A DNA stretch of 64,000 nt, from contig CM069872.1 in NCBI GenBank assembly GCA_036172665.1, forward strand, positions 44,750,101-44,814,100. The letters are read 5' to 3'. The notes beneath the pieces are model-generated. The model was given only the letters and a program-made list of their open reading frames with translations. It had not been told where the DNA came from and made no database searches. Shown here one piece after another: positions 21,083 through 32,600 of the stretch (positions within the stretch are counted from its first letter, which is position 1; every line of letters begins with the position of its first letter). The translations under genes and the position numbers were made by a program. This stretch comes from Prosopocoilus inquinatus (taxonomy: Eukaryota; Arthropoda; Insecta; Coleoptera; Lucanidae).

Positions 21083-23835
21083 GTTGCCAATTTGTATCTA
21101 TGATGTTGCTGATGAATAGGTTTCGTAAAGAAGACCAAATTTTTTACAAAATCCAGAAAACAAGCATTAATTAATTCTCAGTCTCGATTTTTCAACTTAC
21201 TTTCGGTTTTCCTTTTTGTCATTACCGCCAATTATATTTGTTGATACTACCTTTACAGCCTACTTTCAGACATTATTCCTCCAACCAAGATTATTTAACT
21301 TGCTTCCAAAAGAGATAAACAGGTTGGTAGTGTAGCAATTATAAAAAGAAATGAAAGAGAAGTTAGTCAACATCAGAAAGTACCTTTCAATAGTGCTAGG
21401 TTTAGAACTGAAAACTTTGACATTTGGCACACGCAAAAATCATTGGCAAACGACCAAATATAATATGAAACTATCAAAAAGAAGAAAGAGTTCATAATCC
21501 TTTAAAATACCCCATTTTTAGACACCCCAAAAGCACTTCAAGATCTATAATCCACCAAAAATTGGACACACAAAATATACCTAAAACTCACCAGAAATTT
21601 GAGACATTTTATTTTTAAGTATTCAACTCTTGCTTTTACACACACCAAAATGGCTTTTCATTTATGGACCAGGGCATTGAACACTGTAGAATCCTTGTAA
21701 AAAACGAAAAGTTTAAGTAGCGACATCCTGCGATCGCTTTTTGACCTGACATTGAATTAGGATTGATAAATTGAAACCAGTTTGCTACATAATAAGTTAT
21801 CCCATACAATGCTCGAGGGATCCACTGCAAGAAAAACCGATTTGCAACAAAATTTTTTGAAACTTGTGGAAGCAAGGAAAATGAGCCCCAAATGTTATTA
21901 AAATAATTGAAAAGGAAATCAAAATCTTTAATTTTTTAGACATTGGTCTTATTTCTGGAGCAGACCGATTGGATACATGAAGAAAACGATTAAAAGTTCA
22001 CCTATAAGCCTCAGAAAACCTTCAATCAAAATTAATTTCTTGACCGGAGCAATTACAACAATAGTTACAATTACAATAATAGTTCAACATCTGTTGAATT
22101 GATCGAATCCATTTTAGGATAAAACAGACTGGTCAATGATTGGTTCTTAAAGAAATTATTTGTTTCACATTAATTAATCTGAGCTTTCTTTAATTAGACA
22201 AATTTTATCTTCTTTTGAACAATAATCTGTCCCATTCTGAACTTTGTCTTGTACGATACATTAAGTAGGCGATTAAGAATAACAAAACTCTGTTGTTATT
22301 ATGAAGAACAAACATTTGTTTCCCTTTGCGAAGAGGGATTACGACATTACATTCAATGTGTGCAGTAACATAAATAAAAATAACGTAACTAGATTAACTC
22401 GGTTTATCAATAATTTATTATAAACATATATAAACAAAATAACCGGTATGAGGCGGATTTGCGAACTGTTTGTATGCAGCTCGTCCTTGCTTACCATTGA
22501 TTAACGACTTTTAAGTTGTTAACAACAGTTAGGAAGTTATTTTTAGCTGATTTTAGCAGTCGAGTGAATTTTTCTTGTAAAATGCGTTCTAATCGATTTA
22601 AGTGCGTCAGAGGAGACAATGCCTTTGAAAGATAAACACTTCCGCTTACCTAACGATATCGTAATTGCGTCAAGATTTCGTATGTCCTCAATAAAGTTCG
22701 TAGACGGTCAAGTTTCGTGTCGTTTCATTTAATTTGTTAAAAAAATCACACTTTCATTTTTTGAATTATATATAGTTTACATCATCTGTTTCAATTCGCT
22801 GGACCAGTTTTAGTAAATTTATAAATAAAATAAATTTCTTAATCACGTTAGAACTTGAAGACATAGCAGAATAGCTTCTGGTGTACCGCATTATTAATTC
22901 TTTTATTGTCGATGTTTCGTTTTCGTTGACGACGCTGCGACTCTTCTTATCGCTAAAGATTAAGCCTCTGCGACACACTATTTAAAATATCAGCAGGACA
23001 GCAAGCACCAACTTGAAGAAGGCTTCTGTAACAAGTATGAAACGTTGGCAATGAAAGAATGAATAACGCGATACTCCGGAAGCCCTATGCATATAATTTC
23101 TTGAAATACTGCTGGCTTGTTTCTTTATATTTGAAAGGAATTAGCTCTAAGTTTTAATCAAAAATTGCAACATTGCTTTTTGAAATAATTGTATTACTTT
23201 TATTTTTCGCCTTTTCTAGTTTTTGTTTCTACTGAAATTATGCGAGAATTAGAAAAGCTTATTCCGATTCACCATTCTATCCCATATTTAAATTCACTAT
23301 TAAAATCTGCCTCTGCTTTAATGTTTTGACATCGGATTCAAAATTTTCCCGGTCTACTTTTTGATTTACAATTTTCACAAATAAATATAACAAATTTGCT
23401 GAGTTGAAGCAACATTAAAAGCTGTACAAAGGTTGTATGAAGAAAAATAAGAGTTTGTATTGTTAAAATAACGAAGTCTAGGAGAAGTTCAAAACAATTT
23501 CAGGATTCAGACAAGGATGTATTTTAAGCTCTCTGTCGCTCTCACTTGTGTTGGATAAGACTTCAAGAAGCAAGAGAAAGGCATCCCAATACGAAGTTGG
23601 AAGATAGAAGAAATGTTAGTATCAAACATAAGTTCTGCTGAGGCTTGGGTAATATTGACAAAACGAAAATCGTGATGATGAGAAGAAAAATGAAACAAGA
23701 AATTTTTAGGAAACAAGGAAACGCCAAACGCAACCAAAATGGAAATATTTAAGACAGTGGTCACTGTAATTAATTAATATATGCTTCGGAGTCATGAGCT
23801 TGTAAGAAATAACAAAAAAGAAAAACCGAAGGTGA
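21083..23835. other. Intergenic, one repeat relic
   Basis: AT-rich sequence without a recognisable gene. A diverged relic of the 312-bp repeat sits at 21,713-21,855 (listed separately). The short open frames here have no conserved features. Confidence 0.5.
21713..21855. repeat. Diverged relic of the 312-bp repeat, ribozyme lost
   Basis: Bases 21,713-21,815 match the minus-orientation part of the unit (GCGACATC..., CGCTTTTTGACCTGACATTG). From about 21,816 the sequence switches to the plus-orientation part just 3' of the ribozyme (TGCTCGAGGGATCCACTGCA, then CCGATTTGCAAC). The catalytic boxes are absent. It is therefore another inverted junction of the same family, older than the array. Confidence 0.7.
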
Positions 23836-23839
23836 AGTA

Positions 23840-25020
23840 TCTGTGATTCGAGCCATCCGAACCGCAAAGTCAATCGCGCAAATTAAAAAAAAATCGCCGC
23901 TCCTTTGTTTGAAGGCTGAAGGGGGAAGTGGCGCCCTCGTCGCGCGTATTTGGGTGGGATCCCATCGTCCGGTGAAATCCCGGATATTCTTTAAAATTTC
24001 TGAGATTTCTTCCGCGTCGATTACCCTTACCGGACGAAATTCGGGCCGGTCCTGTGCACTCGAGCGGGACGACGCCTTCAACCGACGCAAAGAGCACGCC
24101 CTCCTACCTCGAAAAACCCGGCGTCCAGGTGGAAGAAACCGCAAATTTTCCGTGCCTTTCACGTTCGTCCACTTAAAATACATGGGTACGCACTTCTCGA
24201 TTCCGGGCGGGTCCTTTATTTCCTATGGAGCAAAGCCATTCGGGACCCGCAGGCCTGTCTAAAGGGAGGAGGAGCTCCCGACGGCCCGCGTACACTCTCC
24301 GCGTTTCGTCCCAATAGAACAAAAAACGCAACGCAAGGAATTTTTTGATGGTCGAAAAAGGGCCCTTTAAATAAGGATCTGCGCCCGTACTTTCCGGCGC
24401 CGAAACGTTGATCGGCCGCCACCATCGCATTCCCCGTACTTTTATTCGGCCGTGTCTTACTAAAAAACGAGAGCGCTCTGATTTCGTCCGGGGATGGAAA
24501 AACTTTTTGGGAAAAGTGGGCTGCAAAGTGCAATTCCTTTGCATGTCCATCCCTGACGAGATCGCGCAGCCTCTGATGGCTCCGGGAGCCCAGTCAAAAG
24601 TCGTCCGAAGGATCGTTCTAGAATGCGTAGAAATTTGCAAATCAGTTTAATTTAAATGAAAAAAATTGAGCTACATTATTCCAACGATTATTTTTTCCAA
24701 AATTTAAAAATGACCGAGTTCTCGGCCCCCTCTCACCCCCCCGGTAGAAATAAGCTCGATTTTTTACCGCCGAGGCATTTTCGGGGCCGTTCGTAATACG
24801 TCTGCAAAATTTCAATCTTCGAGTTCGTCGGGGAACCGCCGAAACAGCCCTTAAAAAATCTTACTACGAAAGGGAACTCCGTGCTGACGTCACGAGCCGA
24901 TTTACTATTTTTCTCGGAAAAAAAAGTAGGTCGCAAGGACGCCGGGGTGTTATGAATGGGTATGAATGGCCGTCCGGCGATTGTTTTTTGTAGAGTACGA
25001 CGGTCCTCCGGAGGCACAAA
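23840..25020. other. GC- and CpG-rich island of unknown nature
   Basis: About 1.2 kb with clearly higher GC and many CpG pairs than the surrounding AT-rich DNA. Several long frames overlap on both strands (for example 23,843-24,262 plus and 24,173-24,640 minus), which is expected where stop codons are rare. None resembles a protein family I know. I see no clear inverted ends or target duplication. It could be an unmethylated promoter/enhancer region, a 5' exon of an unseen transcript, or a foreign insertion. Confidence 0.4.
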
Positions 25021-26085
25021 AAATTATTTAATAAAGCGTAAATGACGCAACAAAGGCTTTATAAACTTGAGGAAGTTCGTTTTAATTATGATTTAAATGA
25101 GAAAGTGGTCCTGGGAGTTGCATTTTGACGGAAACTATGATTTCCATATTCGGATGTTTCAGGTTAAGAGGTTGGTAGCAATATGTTACTATTTTGACGT
25201 CCGGAGGTTATCGTTCGAAAGAAATCGCTTTATTTTATTTATTTTCGTTAAATATCATGTAATACTGATCGGGAAAGTCTAAAAAGTTAATTTTTAATCT
25301 TTTACTCTTTCTTGCAGGATTGGTATTGGGATTAAGACGCATTAATTTTATACATAACCACAATAAAAAGGAATCAAGAATTTACTTGTACTGAAGACAC
25401 CGAAGGGCTAAATGATGGTTTTCTCTTTGCAAATTAGAGTAAAAACTTGGAGGAGGAAGTGTCTGTTGAGCTGACAATCTGTTTTGTAGTTGTGAATTTA
25501 ATTTAATTCAGTAAATTTGGTTTTCTACTTGTAACGATGAGTTTGATCAGGTGAAGTTTTCTTTCAGTCCTTTGTATTGTTCACAACCTCTTCCCAGAAC
25601 GTTTTGTACAATACCACTTGTGTGTGCCGGAAGGATTTTATATTTAATTTGCTTCGGGACTCTCAGTTCATCTTGGATTTTCTAACAAACTTCTCAAACT
25701 CCGGTAAAGTGGAAAAGACATATGCAAAAGCAGGCGAGAAAGAGTGTTTTTGGGGGGCGAAATCGATATCGCATAAAAGTTATGCCTCAAGTTCGCCCTC
25801 GCTTAATAAGGCCGTGGTTTGGAAAAAAACTTGGGTAACACTTGTTTAATATTAATCTATTGATTTAATACGCGTTCCTCATTATCAGGGTTATTCGAAA
25901 TCTCCGCTATCATATTATCACAGCTCCATTGTGATTTTACCCTAATAGGATGCAGGATTTTTTTCTAGATAAACTTATTTTTTATATAAAGTGTTTGAGA
26001 CTAAATACTTGTGTAACCCTTTTTAACATTAAACCACTACATATACAACGATATTTATCTAAATCGATATGACTCAGCAACCCTT
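25021..26085. other. Intergenic, no gene recognised
   Basis: AT-rich; no conserved coding segment or repeat family recognised. Confidence 0.5.
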
Positions 26086-26200
26086 AGGCCCGGTTTTTCC
26101 ATCACAGTTTAACTTTAAGCTTCGCTTTATTCTCACGGTAACAATTATAAGGGCAACGGAGTTTAAAGTTAAATCCCGATTGAAAAGCTGATCTTTAGAG
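26086..26200. repeat. Short inverted-repeat element (MITE-like)
   Basis: Starts GGCCCGGTTTTTCCATCAC and ends GTTTAAAGTTAAATCCCG followed by a GAAAAGCTGATC terminus, so its halves are roughly inverted copies. It resembles family B of the 15-kb cluster (TTTAACTTTAAGC core). Confidence 0.6.
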
Positions 26201-26247
26201 GGAATTTCTTATTTTCCGAAAAATAAACACGCTCATTTTGTAACTTT

Positions 26248-26395
26248 AAGGCTGGGTTGCATAAAAGATTTAAGTCAGAATTAAATTTAATCTTGATTTG
26301 GAATGTGACAGACAACATATTGTGTCGTCACAACCTAAGTTAGGTTTAAATTTGATTCGGGTTTAAATCATCTTTCCAATCCATCCTATATGATA
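26248..26395. repeat. Short inverted-repeat element, GGCTGGGTTGCATAAA family
   Basis: Begins GGCTGGGTTGCATAAAAG and ends in an inverted, diverged version (CTTTCCAATCCATCC). The halves carry inverted AACCTAAGTTAGGTTTAAAT-like runs. The same family occurs at about 37,475-37,692. Confidence 0.6.
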
Positions 26396-26399
26396 ATTC

Positions 26400-27580
26400 C
26401 TCATCTGACAATTTTATTTTGTTTTTAAAATATTTGTATAGAGATAAAAATACTTAACATTACATATTCAAATATTTAAAAAAAAAATAAATTATCTTTT
26501 ATTATACAGGTTGTATCAGAAATGCAGACAAAGTTCATTCGATTCACAGAAGTATACCAAATAAACTAGTAAAATACAAAACAAAACAAATAATTATTTT
26601 GCTGTACTCGGTTTCTATGTTTTTAATCCATCATGTCATGTTAAATTGTGCTAAAATTATGTATATTCGTTAACGATAGAGATTCGCTTACGCATATAAT
26701 GACAAACTATTATTCATTTAAAGCTATTTTCTCGCAGTTTTACGTTAAAAATGGTATATTTGACTGGTTCGCGTGAGTAAAGTATCGTGCCTTCAAATGA
26801 ATTCCAGATTAAAGTTGGCGACACTGAATACACGAGTGAGAGGACAGATATCAAGAACTGTCAGTGTTTGTTTTGTAATCTATCAGTTCGAAAATAATTT
26901 TCAATAATTAAATTTTGTATCGTGTTATAAATTGAAAATACAAAGAATCACAATCTGGCATTTACTTAATTTAAATAATTGAATAAATGTCAGTGTTACA
27001 AACTATTATGAGAAAAGAAACTTTGAAACCATAGCCTGCTTTAATTCGAAATTCTTTTCAAAGCACGGTACATCTCCAAAAGCTATTTGCAATTTTAGAT
27101 TCAGGATGTGTAGAGGAATACGTTTGCCTGAAGCTTTATAGGCATTTCTGGGACACTCTATATATTTTTCTCTTCAGAAAATTATAATATAAAGTATTCT
27201 CTTGCAAATGTTGCCCCCGCCCACCAGAAATATTCATACACCGCCACTGCTGCAAATGTTTCTTTTTAATAATACAAAGAAGAGACGCAAGAGTTTAAAT
27301 TTAGTCTAAATTAAAAAAAATAATAATTAATAGAATTAATGAATACTATCATCGGAATGCAAACATTTTGTGAATTTAACAGCGAGTGAAACAAACATAG
27401 AAAATCAATTAGCTGCATTGACTCAGTGCAATCAAGACCTATTAAGTGTTGTACTTAAGGTGAAATGGAAAAAGTACGCAAAAAATAAATTGCAAAAGTG
27501 AACTTAATGCTATTCGAGTTTTTTTCTGTGATGATAAGCAACAATAATTGTTGTGCGATTATACTTATAATATGCGACTT
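26400..27580. other. Intergenic, no gene recognised
   Basis: AT-rich sequence with no feature I can support. Confidence 0.5.
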
Positions 27581-27584
27581 ACTC

Positions 27585-27785
27585 GGGGCATGTCTGGACG
27601 GGTAGTTGCGGCGGGAAACGGTGGACGCGACGGAGGAGACGCGTCGCGACGGCGGATTCGCGGCGCAGTGTGCTGCTCGGCGATCAGCAGTGGCTCAAGC
27701 GAAGGGATGTACACGGTGGCACGCGAACCCGCGGAAAGACGTCCCAATACCCCTCCTTCCATCTAACACGCAAGCCCCATGCGAT
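27585..27785. promoter_or_regulatory. Compact CpG island, possible promoter or 5' exon
   Basis: About 200 bases with very dense CpG (for example GGACGCGACGGAGGAGACGC) inside AT-rich DNA. It is open in three overlapping frames, including a minus-strand frame from 27,762 and plus frames from 27,548 and 27,606. No protein family recognised. Density and small size suggest a transcription start region or the 5' exon of an unseen gene; I cannot tell which strand. Confidence 0.35.
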
Positions 27786-28185
27786 AACAGGTTGCCGATG
27801 AAAAAATGTTGCCGATGTGTAACATTTTATTTTGTTGTAAAAGTTCGTTTTTGGAAAATTTTGTTAGACATTCTACTTTCATTAAAACTAACTTAGATTC
27901 GAGAAAAAACAAGAAAAAAATGATTGACTCAAGTCAAATAAAAGATTTACTTACATCTACATACATAAGCGATTAAGTTTGCGTGTGTATAGATAATAAT
28001 CATCTCATAATTGATTATTTATTAAACTGTCGAACTTTTATGGCTGAATCATTTCTATTGTATATAATATATCCCTTATTTCAGGTTTGCAAGGTTAATT
28101 TTGGAGTTTTGTCACACACAACCAGTGGTGTAGTTTTTGAGTTTGTAGGAATTGCAATGCAATCCGACGTTAAGTAGCCGTAGGC

Positions 28186-28366
28186 CAGGGCCGCAGCTAG
28201 GGGTCCCAAGGGAGGCTGAGCCTGCCCTGGATAGCCTTTCCTGCGATGACCCAACTTGACATGAAAGCACTTTAAAAATATGTAAAAATATTGGAATAAA
28301 AACTTATGGAGCCTGTCCTGTACTACGATAAGCCTCCCTCGAATATTTAGTCTGGCTACGGCCCTG
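28186..28366. mobile_element. hAT-type MITE with 8-bp target duplication
   Basis: A 181-bp element bounded by CAGGGCCGCAGCTAG at the left and, inverted, CAGGGCCGTAGCCAG at the right end. It is flanked on both sides by the exact 8-bp duplication CCGTAGGC (28,178-28,185 and 28,367-28,374). CAGGG ends and 8-bp duplications are hallmarks of hAT transposons. It has no transposase, so it is non-autonomous. Confidence 0.88.
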
Positions 28367-28374
28367 CCGTAGGC

Positions 28375-29500
28375 ACTTGCACTATTGCACTGCGAAACCA
28401 AGATATAAAAACATTTGATTTTTTATGTATATGTATCTTAAATTTAATTAACACGGCCCTAAGGTACTGAAGCCTTTTCTACATTCCACCGCTGCCACCA
28501 AAAATGTAACGGACTGATAAATAAAATAAATGATAAAAGAAGGTGGATAAACAGACAACTTCTTCTTCTTTATTTTTTTCTTCAGGGATGTACACACACA
28601 TCCCCATGATTTCAAAACTTTTTCTCACGTTTGGGTTTTGATTCCGACATCACATCAAAATCTTATTAATCCTTTATATTCCGTCTGTTTTTGAGTTTCC
28701 TGTACAGGCCTCTTTTTAACTTCTCTGCATTTCTCTCGAATACTTTCTTAATATAAACAATTTTGACAGCTCTGTCACCTCTGTAATATATTTATTAAAA
28801 ATTGGACTTCTAATTACTAATGGTTGTGTTGTAGTTATAAATAATTCATTATTTAGTTGTAACCGCAGTAGACCGTAATTTTATGTTAACAGTTTGGTTT
28901 GGCATTTTAAATAAAACAAATTTAATTTAATGTAATTATATTATACGTCAAATTGTGACAATTCAAGTTCGATTGATAATAATAATTGATAAATTTGTAC
29001 GTGAATGTACCTCGTTATGAAAAGAAAATATTGCAACGTTGTCTACTTCGGACTGTACGTAGTAACCTTAAAATTCAAAATAAAAGTACATTCGTTGTAA
29101 AAATTTAGTTATATGTATACAGTTGCGAGCAATAAATTTTGGTCAACATCTTCAATGATTTTCAATTGTCAAAGATGTGTATTTAACTTATATTTTATTA
29201 AAAATAAGGAGAATCATGTATTAATTTTGAGTACTGGGAACGTTTCTTAAAAATGTAATTTATTTTCGGCGCTTTTTGGGGAAAAGACAGGATATTTATA
29301 TGAAAATTTTAATTTTTAAAATGAAACCTGACGTTTTCATTGACAGCGACGACCAAAACTTATGTCTCGCGGCTGTACTTTATACTACATTCACTAGAAT
29401 TTTACAGCATACTGCGATTACAAATAAATAAAGGTATACAGCCGTATTCGTAAAGAATTCTAAATAATATGACTATAAATGATTTCAATTATTAAAAATC
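28375..29500. other. Intergenic, no gene recognised
   Basis: AT-rich; nothing supportable. Confidence 0.5.
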
Positions 29501-29502
29501 TT

Positions 29503-29690
29503 GTTGCAAATCGTTTTTGATTGTAGCGGATCCCTCGAGCATCCTCTGTACAACTGTTTCAGCCCTATTTGGGGCTTCATCAGCAGAAACATACATAGCT
29601 CGAGAGTTCCACTGCAAACCAAAACAATTGTCCAAGGAAATTCGCAAAAAAAGCGATCGTAGTATGTCGCTTATTTAAGCTTTTAATTTT
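29503..29690. repeat. Solo diverged copy of the 312-bp hammerhead repeat
   Basis: Bases 29,503-29,645 match the unit in minus orientation, from TTGCAAATCGTTTTTGATTG through the ribozyme to CCACTGCAAACCAAAAC. From about 29,646 the sequence turns to plus orientation (AAAAAAAGCGATCGTAGTATG). So this copy also has an internal inversion junction. It differs from the array units at many positions and is therefore an independent, older insertion. Confidence 0.82.
29535..29603 (-). ncRNA. Hammerhead ribozyme motif, diverged solo copy
   Basis: On the minus strand the core reads CTGATGA (29,583-29,577), the textbook sequence. It is followed by helix II AGCCC/GGGCT with a CAAATA loop, GAAA, and helix III AC/GT closed by the loop AGTT. 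Predicted cleavage follows A 29,549 (GUA, allowed by the NUH rule). Inner helix I is TTTCTG/CAGAGG and outer TCGAGC/GCTCGA. The core is kept although the rest of the repeat has diverged. Confidence 0.75.
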
Positions 29691-29699
29691 ATTGATATA

Positions 29700-32600
29700 A
29701 ATAAAGTGCTGAATCAGATTTTATTTATAAATGGTTTGATTTTATCTGTTCTTCACTCTTCATTTAATTATTTTTCAAAAAGAAAATTGTTGTTAATATT
29801 AATGCAAAATCAACTTGTGTTATAAAGTACCCTAGTTAAAGTTTGTATATAATTTTATTTAACTTTATTCCAAAAATGTCAGATAAATCGCTCGTACAAG
29901 ACGAATTTATAAACAGTTTCATTTATTTGACATTAATTAACTAAAGATGCTAAATGAAGCTTTATGAATACGAAAAGCGCCTAAATCATTCATGTAGCTT
30001 CTGTTAATTTTTTTTTAATTTATTAACAATTCATTTTTGTATTTCTGATTCTAATTGATTATTTATTACCTAAAATAGGAATTATTTGACATGTCTATTG
30101 TTCCTGTATATATCTTTCTTTGTATACTGACAAGAGACAAATACATTTATTATTACTAGCAGGGAACGGAATTATATTCGATTAAATACAAACGAGGCGG
30201 CAAACGTATAACGCTGTAGCGACGTGCGAATTCACACACTGTCGTTGCCGCCTCGTTCGAAATAAGCCCAACAAAATATATAATGCCGTCCTGTAATTAT
30301 TAGTATTAAATCAAACTTAAATGGACGATTTATAAATCATCACCAACTATTAAAGGGAGCATTTAACGTAAATAATGCTTTGCGAACAGGACCCGTAAAT
30401 GTTTTTGATATCTGCTAGAGTTGAAATTGAAACAACGTGAAAGTAAAAACAAATCTTGACTTGTAACTAATTTAAGCAAAAGGTGAGATGAATCTTCATT
30501 TTTTTCGAATTCTGGACTGTATTTATATCCTCAAGGATTTTCGGATTTCTCGATTGTACAGTCAATTGTAACAAAAATGCCAAAACCATCTCCAAACCGT
30601 ATCTGCAATCCAAAAATAACTTGTTTCAAATATGTATTGCAGTTGAGTTGTCGAAAACGATCTTAAATAATATAAAGCTCGCCTATTACACACATAAAAC
30701 GTTATATAAATGACAAAAATTTATCATAAAACCATTAGTAAATGACGTCGTTATCCTCCACCGAAATCCTAAATAAAATCCTAAATAAAATATTCCGTAT
30801 CCTGTTACAAACTGTCGTGTCATTCGTCCAATATGGAGTTCGTCAAGGAAACCGTAGGATTTCGCGGTCGATTCTGTCGGCCGACCAAAGTTGCGTGCGA
30901 TGATCAAATCAATATTTCCGGCATTGAAATTTTGTTTGTGTGTATAAATATATGCGTAATATTATAGCCATTGAAAACTGAAATAGGAGGACAATTTACA
31001 TGCGACACGAATTTATGCCAAAGGATGAGCGAAAGGGAAATTTCACTTCTTCATGTCGCAAGTAAACGCGAGCACGATTCAATTAAGGGCAACTTATTAG
31101 ACCTTCTTGTAAATAAAACTCAAATGATATTGTCTCCCTGAAAAGATTATTTATGGTAACACTTTACTGAAAACGAGAGTTTATTTTAAGGCAAATGAAA
31201 TACTTAGAAACCAAATCGTACATTAACTATGTATTTTTGCTGACTTGATCTGATGATTGGAAACTTAATAATAAAAATCTTTTTTAAATCTTGATGCTAC
31301 TGACTACTGATTCGGTCGGCAGTTTAAAGTTATGTCTGACCTTCGCAGGACTTTATCTGGCAAACAAGCTTAGACTAAATCTCAACGTGTTTATATTTCA
31401 CATGAAGTCAACCGAAGAGCAAAACATGAGTTTTTACGAATAAAAACATCCACTACGAAACAAGCACACGAGTGTTACCCCAAAATGGGTATAAAATTTG
31501 GACGCGCACCGTCTTTGCAGAAGAATTATTAACACGCAACTGAAGTGGTGTAAGTCGAAGGAGGAATTCGTTCGCGTATGTGCAAAACATCATTAATTAG
31601 GTGCTGACAGGATAACAAAACCGCGATCTAAGGATATTGATTTCTTGGTGGAAACTTTGCCGAAGTTACCTGGACTTACGTAATCTACAAGTTCATTGAC
31701 TGGGTTCATTCAGGTCCTACACGTGCAAGTCTTTGTTAATATATGAATTGAATTGAATTATAGGCAAAGCAATCAGATTAGTGTTATTAAAATATAAATC
31801 GATCGAGAACTCCTAACAGAAAAACCACTTAGAAGACGAAAAAAACTAATCCTCCGTAAGTTATTGGCCCTAAAAAATCAAGAGACATTTCGGATCAAAG
31901 TTCTCTTGGCAACTTAGACATCTGTAAAGGATCTCATGTCATGGTAGGCATCGATTACATGTTTAAAGAACCACTAGGTGCGTATCTATTACTTACTCCC
32001 TTCCTTCTCTCTCCTTCACTGAAAAATCACAACTTCAACAGAAAATCACCACTAACAAAGCTGTGAGTGCTTACGACTTTTCTTTTCTGAAGAAGAGGGA
32101 ATACTAGGCAATGCCACACATGACAAGTCCAATCGACAACATCATCACTTGCTTAGTAAGCACGTAGCCTTTCATAACTTCCTTCGATCTATTTTTTCTA
32201 GTCCAATTCGTATCTGCATATGCGAAAACTAATTCATCAGACTTTGTATTACCTTTTGAGTTATACAGAATTGGCAAAACTGTAACTGAACAAGCTCAAT
32301 AATGCATGCGACAAGGAACGCATTATAAAAATGAAAAAGAAATATGACTAGTCACGCCCATGTGTGTCAGAGACCGGTTGGCGGAATTCGTCCAAGAAAT
32401 CGACGAAGCCCCTATGTTTAAAAGTCGACTTGCCAATGCTGTATATCCCGTGTAACCAAAATAATCATTTATTAGTTGGATAAAATTCAGAAAGCTCTGG
32501 GTTGACGGTGCTATAAATTATTATATTGTTAGTCGCCTAACTATTAAGCGGAACTTAAATTATGAAGACCCTGTATTTCCTTTCTATAAAATTTACATTC

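Noticed and set aside
18643..21119. The array as a CRISPR array or classical gene family
   Set aside because: Units are 312 bp with no short repeat-spacer pattern, the genome is eukaryotic, and the repeated frame runs through a ribozyme.
23843..24640. Long overlapping open frames on both strands as genes
   Set aside because: They overlap in several frames, lack similarity to any family I know and are explained by the GC-rich composition.
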